17,738 bases of DNA, from contig SCSR01000065.1 of the NCBI GenBank assembly GCA_004297575.1, forward strand, positions 1-17,738, in the 5' to 3' direction. Origin of the DNA: an archaeon. GTDB taxonomy: Archaea; Aenigmatarchaeota; Aenigmatarchaeia; CG10238-14; SCSR01. Under the pieces are notes generated by a model. It did not search any database and was not told the DNA's origin. It saw only the letters and a list, made by a program, of their open reading frames with translations. This document shows, one piece after another, positions 15,022-17,738 of this stretch. A program made the translations under genes and the position numbers. Position 1 is the stretch's first letter; the number at the start of each line of letters is the position of its first letter.

Positions 15022-15342
15022 ATGCAGGTAGCGAGAATAAAACTCAGTGGCAAGGATCCGCAGCAGTTGGATTTAACTGGAAAGGAGATTATCGATGTTG
15101 CTAAAAAGTTCGGTGTTGATTATCGCGGCCCCATACCATTGCCTACCAAGACGCTGACAGTCACGACTCTCAAGACTCCATGCGGTGACGGGACTGGGCA
15201 TGGGAATGCCACTTACGACAAGTGGGAGATGCGCATACATAAGAGACTTGTCGAGGTGCAGGCTGACGACCGCGCACTCAGGCAGATAATGAGATTGGAC
15301 CTTCCGCAATCAATTCATGTCGAGATCAAGCTGCAGGGCTAA
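15022..15342 (+). CDS. rps10: Ribosomal protein S10 (uS10)
   Basis: This protein of the 30S head is 106 aa. Motifs include ARIKLSG at the start, GPIPLPTK, DKWEMRIHKRL (about 70-80), RALRQIMRL and the HVEIKL end. A glycine-rich insertion (CGDGTGHGNATY) lengthens the loop before DKWEMR relative to the usual DGEGTATW. ATG 15022 aligns with family N-termini. An in-frame GTG at 15013 lies almost at the predicted transcription start and would add three residues (VNK read as MNK), so a leaderless GTG start is possible. In other archaea rps10 commonly follows EF-1 alpha; here acyP lies between them on the other strand. Confidence 0.94.
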   Translation: MQVARIKLSGKDPQQLDLTGKEIIDVAKKFGVDYRGPIPLPTKTLTVTTLKTPCGDGTGHGNATYDKWEMRIHKRLVEVQADDRALRQIMRLDLPQSIHVEIKLQG

Positions 15343-15345
15343 GGC

Positions 15346-15353
15346 TTTTTATA
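15346..15353 (+). promoter_or_regulatory. TATA box for the kinase–glycosylase pair
   Basis: TTTTTATA lies just after the rps10 stop and is centred 27 bases before the ATG at 15377, predicting a leaderless transcript. The T-run may also help terminate rps10 transcription. Confidence 0.6.
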
Positions 15354-15376
15354 GAAGCGCGTGGCTTATTTATTAG

Positions 15377-15940
15377 ATGACCCTTACTATCATCATTTCT
15401 GGCATGCCTGGTTCTGGAAAGACGACGCTTGCGAACGACTTGGCGAAGAGATATGGGCTGGAAATATTCACAGGCAGCGATGTGTTCAAGGGGATGGCAC
15501 GCGAGCAGGGATACGACCCGGACAAGATCGGATGGTGGGAGAGCGAGGAAGGGTTTGAGTTTCTTGCCAAGCGACACGAGAATCCGAAATTTGACAAGGA
15601 AGTTGACAGGGTCGTGATGGATGTTGCGAAAAAGGGGGGAGTTGTGATAACATCATGGACCATGCCGTATCTTGGCGCGCCTGGGATAAAGATTTTCCTG
15701 AATGCCTCGCAAGAGGAAAGAGCGAAGAGGGTTGTAGGGAGAGACGGCATTGATTACGAGGATGCACTGCAGCATATCAAGAAACGCGACGAGGAGAACA
15801 GGAGATTGTATAAAAATTTGTACGGGTTTACGCTCGGTCAGGACTTGGATATTTTTGACATCATCGTGGATACGGATGGCATGACGCCCGAGCAGGTGGA
15901 TGATATTGTTGCCAAGCAGATTGACAAGATGGTAAAATGA
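15377..15940 (+). CDS. cmk: Archaeal cytidylate kinase-like P-loop nucleotide kinase
   Basis: This 187-aa nucleoside monophosphate kinase has a P-loop GMPGSGKTT at 9-17 and a following LAKRYGLEIFTGSDVFKGMA segment typical of archaeal CMP kinases. The central NMP-binding/lid part holds VVITSWTMP. IKIFLNASQEERAKRVVGRDG is the usual ADLxIxLxAxxExRxxRxxxRxG block. KKRDEENRRLYKNLYG (about 135-150) gives the R-rich lid/helix, and IIVDTDGMTPEQV ends the fold. The likely reaction is CMP/dCMP phosphorylation by ATP, but the family includes members of uncertain substrate. It is leaderless from the TATA at 15346. Its stop overlaps the start of the DNA glycosylase gene by 4 bases. Confidence 0.82.
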   Translation: MTLTIIISGMPGSGKTTLANDLAKRYGLEIFTGSDVFKGMAREQGYDPDKIGWWESEEGFEFLAKRHENPKFDKEVDRVVMDVAKKGGVVITSWTMPYLGAPGIKIFLNASQEERAKRVVGRDGIDYEDALQHIKKRDEENRRLYKNLYGFTLGQDLDIFDIIVDTDGMTPEQVDDIVAKQIDKMVK

Positions 15941-16563
15941 CTGATGAGCTTGTTAGGAAATTCCAATCCAAGGATGCACAGATAAGGTCGAGGCTGGAAG
16001 AGTTCCGTGGCATGATGAAGGAAAGCGACCAGAGAATTTTTGCAGAGCTAGCTTTCTGCCTGTGCACACCGCAATCCAAAGCAACGTCATGCTGGAGTGC
16101 TGTCACATCTCTTGTGGAGAACGGGCTGTTGTTCACTGGGACTGAAAATCAGATTAGGCCGTTCCTGAATGCGATCAGGTTTGGCGAGAACAAGAGCCGA
16201 TACATAGTACAGGCGAGGAAGATATTTTCTGGCGGGATCAAGAAGAAATTACTGTCAATGCCCGACCCGGTGCAGTTGCGGGACTGGCTTGCTGAGAATG
16301 TGATGGGTCTTGGACTGAAAGAATCGAGCCATTTTTTGAGAAATGTGGGGCTGAGCGATAACAAGGTTGCGATATTGGACAGGCATATACTGAAGAACCT
16401 TGTGAAATATGGCGTGATAGCTGAAATCCCCAAGTCATTGACAGAAAAAAGGTATCGGGAGATCGAACAGAAAATGAAAGACTTTGCGCAGGAGATTGGG
16501 ATAACGCTGGACGAGCTTGACCTGCTGTTCTGGAGCGAGGAGACCGGAATCGTTTTCAAATGA
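15937..16563 (+). CDS. ogg: Ogg2-type N-glycosylase/DNA lyase (8-oxoguanine repair)
   Basis: This bifunctional base-excision enzyme removes 8-oxoguanine and nicks the DNA at the abasic site. The 208-aa protein is the length of archaeal Ogg2. The helix-hairpin-helix segment is VMGLGLKESSHFLRNVG with the catalytic Lys128 (Schiff base), followed by AILDRHILKNL with the catalytic Asp148. An N-terminal helical part contains FAELAFCLCTPQSKA. The protein ends in TGIVFK, so the conserved C-terminal Lys, used by Ogg2 enzymes for 8-oxoguanine recognition, is present as the last residue. The ATGA overlap with the upstream kinase implies co-translation. Confidence 0.93.
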   Translation: MTDELVRKFQSKDAQIRSRLEEFRGMMKESDQRIFAELAFCLCTPQSKATSCWSAVTSLVENGLLFTGTENQIRPFLNAIRFGENKSRYIVQARKIFSGGIKKKLLSMPDPVQLRDWLAENVMGLGLKESSHFLRNVGLSDNKVAILDRHILKNLVKYGVIAEIPKSLTEKRYREIEQKMKDFAQEIGITLDELDLLFWSEETGIVFK

Positions 16564-16601
16564 AAATGTTTTCTGAAATATAGTTTACATATTCGAATTC
16601 C

Positions 16602-16610
16602 TTTTATAAA
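16602..16610 (+). promoter_or_regulatory. TATA box for the 56-aa zinc-ribbon gene
   Basis: TTTTATAAA is centred 26 bases before the ATG at 16632. This fits leaderless initiation and supports a start that standard length cut-offs would miss. Confidence 0.6.
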
Positions 16611-16631
16611 CCACTCCCGAACTGTGTTGCA

Positions 16632-16802
16632 ATGTCATTGTTATCATCATCAAAATTAAAATGTCCTAGGTGCGGCACGAAAATCATGAAGCGCGTCGTC
16701 AAGCTGACTGAAGGAAAATGCAACAACTGCGGTTATCGCATTGCAAGTTCTATCACAGGATTTGTATCGAACGCGGTCGCTGTTACCTCTTCTTCCTCTT
16801 GA
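16632..16802 (+). CDS. Small zinc-ribbon protein (56 aa)
   Basis: This 56-residue protein has two Cys pairs, CPRCG (11-15) and CNNCG (30-34), separated by 15 residues, the pattern of a small rubredoxin-like zinc ribbon. The lead-in is SLLSSSKLK. After the second pair comes a short hydrophobic/Ser-rich tail (ITGFVSNAVAVTSSSS). The Cys spacing, the well-placed TATA box and the lack of other coding sense here support a real gene. The last 20 bases overlap, on the opposite strand, the 3' end of another small Cys-rich gene. Function is unknown; nucleic-acid or protein binding is only a guess from the fold. Confidence 0.72.
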   Translation: MSLLSSSKLKCPRCGTKIMKRVVKLTEGKCNNCGYRIASSITGFVSNAVAVTSSSS

Positions 16803-16896
16803 CCCTGCACGCCTTGCATAGGAACATATAGCCGGACTTGTAGAGCTTGCCAGCTTTTTTAACATCGTCCTTGCAGCCATCGCATCTAGTGTGCAT
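16783..16896 (-). CDS. Small Cys-rich, basic protein (37 aa)
   Basis: This is a 37-residue protein with CDGC (5-8) and CKAC (27-30) pairs, a central KKAGKLYKSGYMFL stretch that looks like the beta-hairpin between zinc knuckles, and a very basic end (RVKRKKR). A TATA-like TTTAAG lies about 27 bases upstream of the ATG, so it is probably leaderless. The double Cys pair plus basic tail suggests a nucleic-acid-binding zinc ribbon, but no family is assigned. Its 3' end overlaps the convergent 56-aa gene by 20 bases. Confidence 0.68.
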   Translation of the reverse strand: MHTRCDGCKDDVKKAGKLYKSGYMFLCKACRVKRKKR

Positions 16897-16919
16897 CAAA
16901 TATCTATTGTTGTTCGATA

Positions 16920-16930
16920 GCTTAAATGGT
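16920..16930 (-). promoter_or_regulatory. TATA-like element for the 37-aa gene
   Basis: Read on the minus strand, this is ACCATTTAAGC. Its centre is about 27-28 bases from the ATG at 16896. The element lies just beyond the 3' end of the neighbouring 55-aa gene. Confidence 0.45.
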
Positions 16931-17098
16931 TTAGGCTTTCTTCTTGACCATCAACATTCCCGTCTTGCCCTCAACTGTTTCCAAATGCGAAGGCAAATCA
17001 ACCGAGTTGTTCGGATCCTTGGAGAAGAAGAACAACTTGCCGTTCGGTGAATGCAGATAGTAAGTCACGCCTTTTGAATTTGTTTGTGAATAACCCAT
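16931..17098 (-). CDS. Small conserved-looking protein of unknown function (55 aa)
   Basis: This is a 55-residue protein beginning MGYSQTNSKG. Its main features are a TYYLHSPNGKLFFFSKDP segment, NSVDLPSHLETVEG, and the tail KTGMLMVKKK. The alternating aromatic pattern suggests a small beta-sheet domain. I associate similar YYLHS...FFSKDP...DLP...KK proteins with small-genome archaea, but no function is known to me. The frame is open to 17251 on this strand, but ATG 17098 is strongly preferred because AGGAGG lies six bases upstream and a TATA box lies at 17138-17146. Unlike most promoter-proximal genes here it has a leader with a Shine-Dalgarno site. Confidence 0.75.
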   Translation of the reverse strand: MGYSQTNSKGVTYYLHSPNGKLFFFSKDPNNSVDLPSHLETVEGKTGMLMVKKKA

Positions 17099-17104
17099 GT
17101 CAAT

Positions 17105-17110
17105 CCTCCT
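17105..17110 (-). promoter_or_regulatory. Shine-Dalgarno site for the 55-aa gene
   Basis: Minus-strand AGGAGG ends six bases before the ATG at 17098. It decides this start over the longer open frame. Confidence 0.75.
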
Positions 17111-17137
17111 TAGGATAGAATAATCAGGATTTCGGTG

Positions 17138-17146
17138 CATATAAAG
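17138..17146 (-). promoter_or_regulatory. TATA box for the 55-aa gene
   Basis: Minus-strand CTTTATATG is positioned to start transcription near 17115, leaving a leader of about 17 bases that includes the AGGAGG site. Confidence 0.5.
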
Positions 17147-17174
17147 GCTGCAGGTGGTTCGGTGTTTCATAATG

Positions 17175-17181
17175 CTTAAAT
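17175..17181 (+). promoter_or_regulatory. TATA box for the 172-aa gene
   Basis: CTTAAAT is centred 26 bases before the ATG at 17204, consistent with leaderless transcription. It is divergent from the promoter of the 55-aa gene, with about 30 bases between the two elements. Confidence 0.5.
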
Positions 17182-17203
17182 CCTTTCTCAGGAAGAATGT
17201 AAT

Positions 17204-17722
17204 ATGTTGGAAAACTCGTATAGATTGTTGATATTGGAGAATCAACTCCAATCTTATTTAGATGCAACAAAAAGAGCTGGGTATGTTCTGGATACAAAAA
17301 AGGGAATAATTCCTTTGTACGCTAGTCCGAAATCTGTGAAAATTATCTTTAACGAAACCAGCCAAGTATTCAAAACCAGAATACCGAAGAGCAGACGTGC
17401 TGAACTCGAAAGGGTTTTGGAACCATTGTTCAATCGCGTGCCATTGACCGGAAAATATGCAACATATGATAAAATCATTGAGGCAGATGGTGAAAGTACT
17501 CTTGGATGTTTCATGTTAAGAAAGAAAAGAAGGGAAGGTGGTACAGTGCTTCTCGCATATTCTTGTGCGCATCATAAAGGCTCGTGGTTAAGACATGGTG
17601 AAGAAGAAGTAAAGGAAAACCCGCGAGAGTATGTTGTAGAGACCGAACCGAATGATGCCGAAATAGAACCAGAGATAATTACCCTGAATGGCAGACGAAT
17701 AACAGTTAGCCAACAATCATAG
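17204..17722 (+). CDS. Hypothetical protein (172 aa), no recognised family
   Basis: I do not recognise this protein. It has an N-terminal helical stretch (LLILENQLQSYLDATKRAG), a region KSRRAELERVLEPLFNRVPL, a possible central domain with GCFMLRKKRREGG, a CAHHKGSWLRHGEEE segment rich in Cys and His at about 120-134, and an acidic tail (ETEPNDAEIEPEI). There is no signal peptide or membrane segment. The gene is AT-richer than the ribosomal and polymerase genes to its left, which may reflect lower expression or a different origin. The start is supported by the TATA spacing. The gene appears complete, ending 16 bases from the window edge. Confidence 0.75.
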   Translation: MLENSYRLLILENQLQSYLDATKRAGYVLDTKKGIIPLYASPKSVKIIFNETSQVFKTRIPKSRRAELERVLEPLFNRVPLTGKYATYDKIIEADGESTLGCFMLRKKRREGGTVLLAYSCAHHKGSWLRHGEEEVKENPREYVVETEPNDAEIEPEIITLNGRRITVSQQS

Positions 17723-17738
17723 TCTTCTCAGTGACAGC

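Noticed and set aside
16847..17050. 67-aa plus-strand frame opposite the 55-aa gene
   Set aside because: It has no domain, no promoter at the right spacing, and overlaps two better-supported minus-strand genes.
17099..17251. 51-residue upstream extension of the 55-aa minus-strand protein
   Set aside because: It would run through its own promoter and the promoter of the divergent 172-aa gene; the Shine-Dalgarno site and TATA box point to ATG 17098.

Overview
The window is archaeal and carries the conserved RNA polymerase–translation gene cluster. It has split RNA polymerase subunits (B'' and B', A' and A''), archaeal-type L30e, a short two-KH NusA, S12, S7, EF-2, EF-1 alpha and S10, TATA boxes (TTTATAAT, TATTTAAA) rather than bacterial -35/-10 signals, and GGTGA/GGAGG ribosome binding sites inside operons. 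Several normally invariant positions in RNA polymerase, EF-2 and S12 are replaced. Together with small zinc-ribbon proteins and a dehydrogenase-like protein of a type I associate with small-genome archaea, this makes a DPANN-like lineage my best guess. The phylum cannot be fixed from sequence reading alone.

Layout. Positions 1-195 hold a 28-bp tandem repeat and the promoter of a tRNA-Asp (196-289), whose 5' half contains a 21-nt insertion, probably an unusual intron. From 456 to 7548 runs a compact transcription operon, rpoH-rpoB2-rpoB1-rpoA1-rpoA2, with overlaps or gaps of a few bases. A new promoter at 7551 starts a second operon, rpl30e-nusA-rps12-rps7-EF-2 (7582-11491). Between EF-2 and EF-1 alpha lie two accessory genes: a 2-hydroxyacid dehydrogenase-like protein that lacks the usual catalytic Arg and His, and a ten-helix EamA-type transporter. 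EF-1 alpha (13398-14684) has its own promoter and is followed by a convergent acylphosphatase gene. That gene shares a palindromic TATA region with the divergent rps10.

Downstream (15377-16563) an archaeal cytidylate kinase-like gene and an Ogg2-type 8-oxoguanine DNA glycosylase/lyase overlap by 4 bp. The right end (16632-17722) has four small genes: two short zinc-binding proteins whose 3' ends overlap on opposite strands, a 55-aa protein of unknown function, and an AT-richer 172-aa protein that I do not recognise.

Functionally, the left 15 kb makes the RNA polymerase core, elongation factors and parts of the 30S subunit. The right end adds nucleotide metabolism, base-excision repair and small unknowns. 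Two initiation modes are visible: promoter-proximal genes usually start about 26-27 nt from the TATA centre (leaderless mRNA), while operon-internal genes use Shine-Dalgarno motifs or stop/start overlaps. No mobile element, CRISPR array or obvious defence system was seen.
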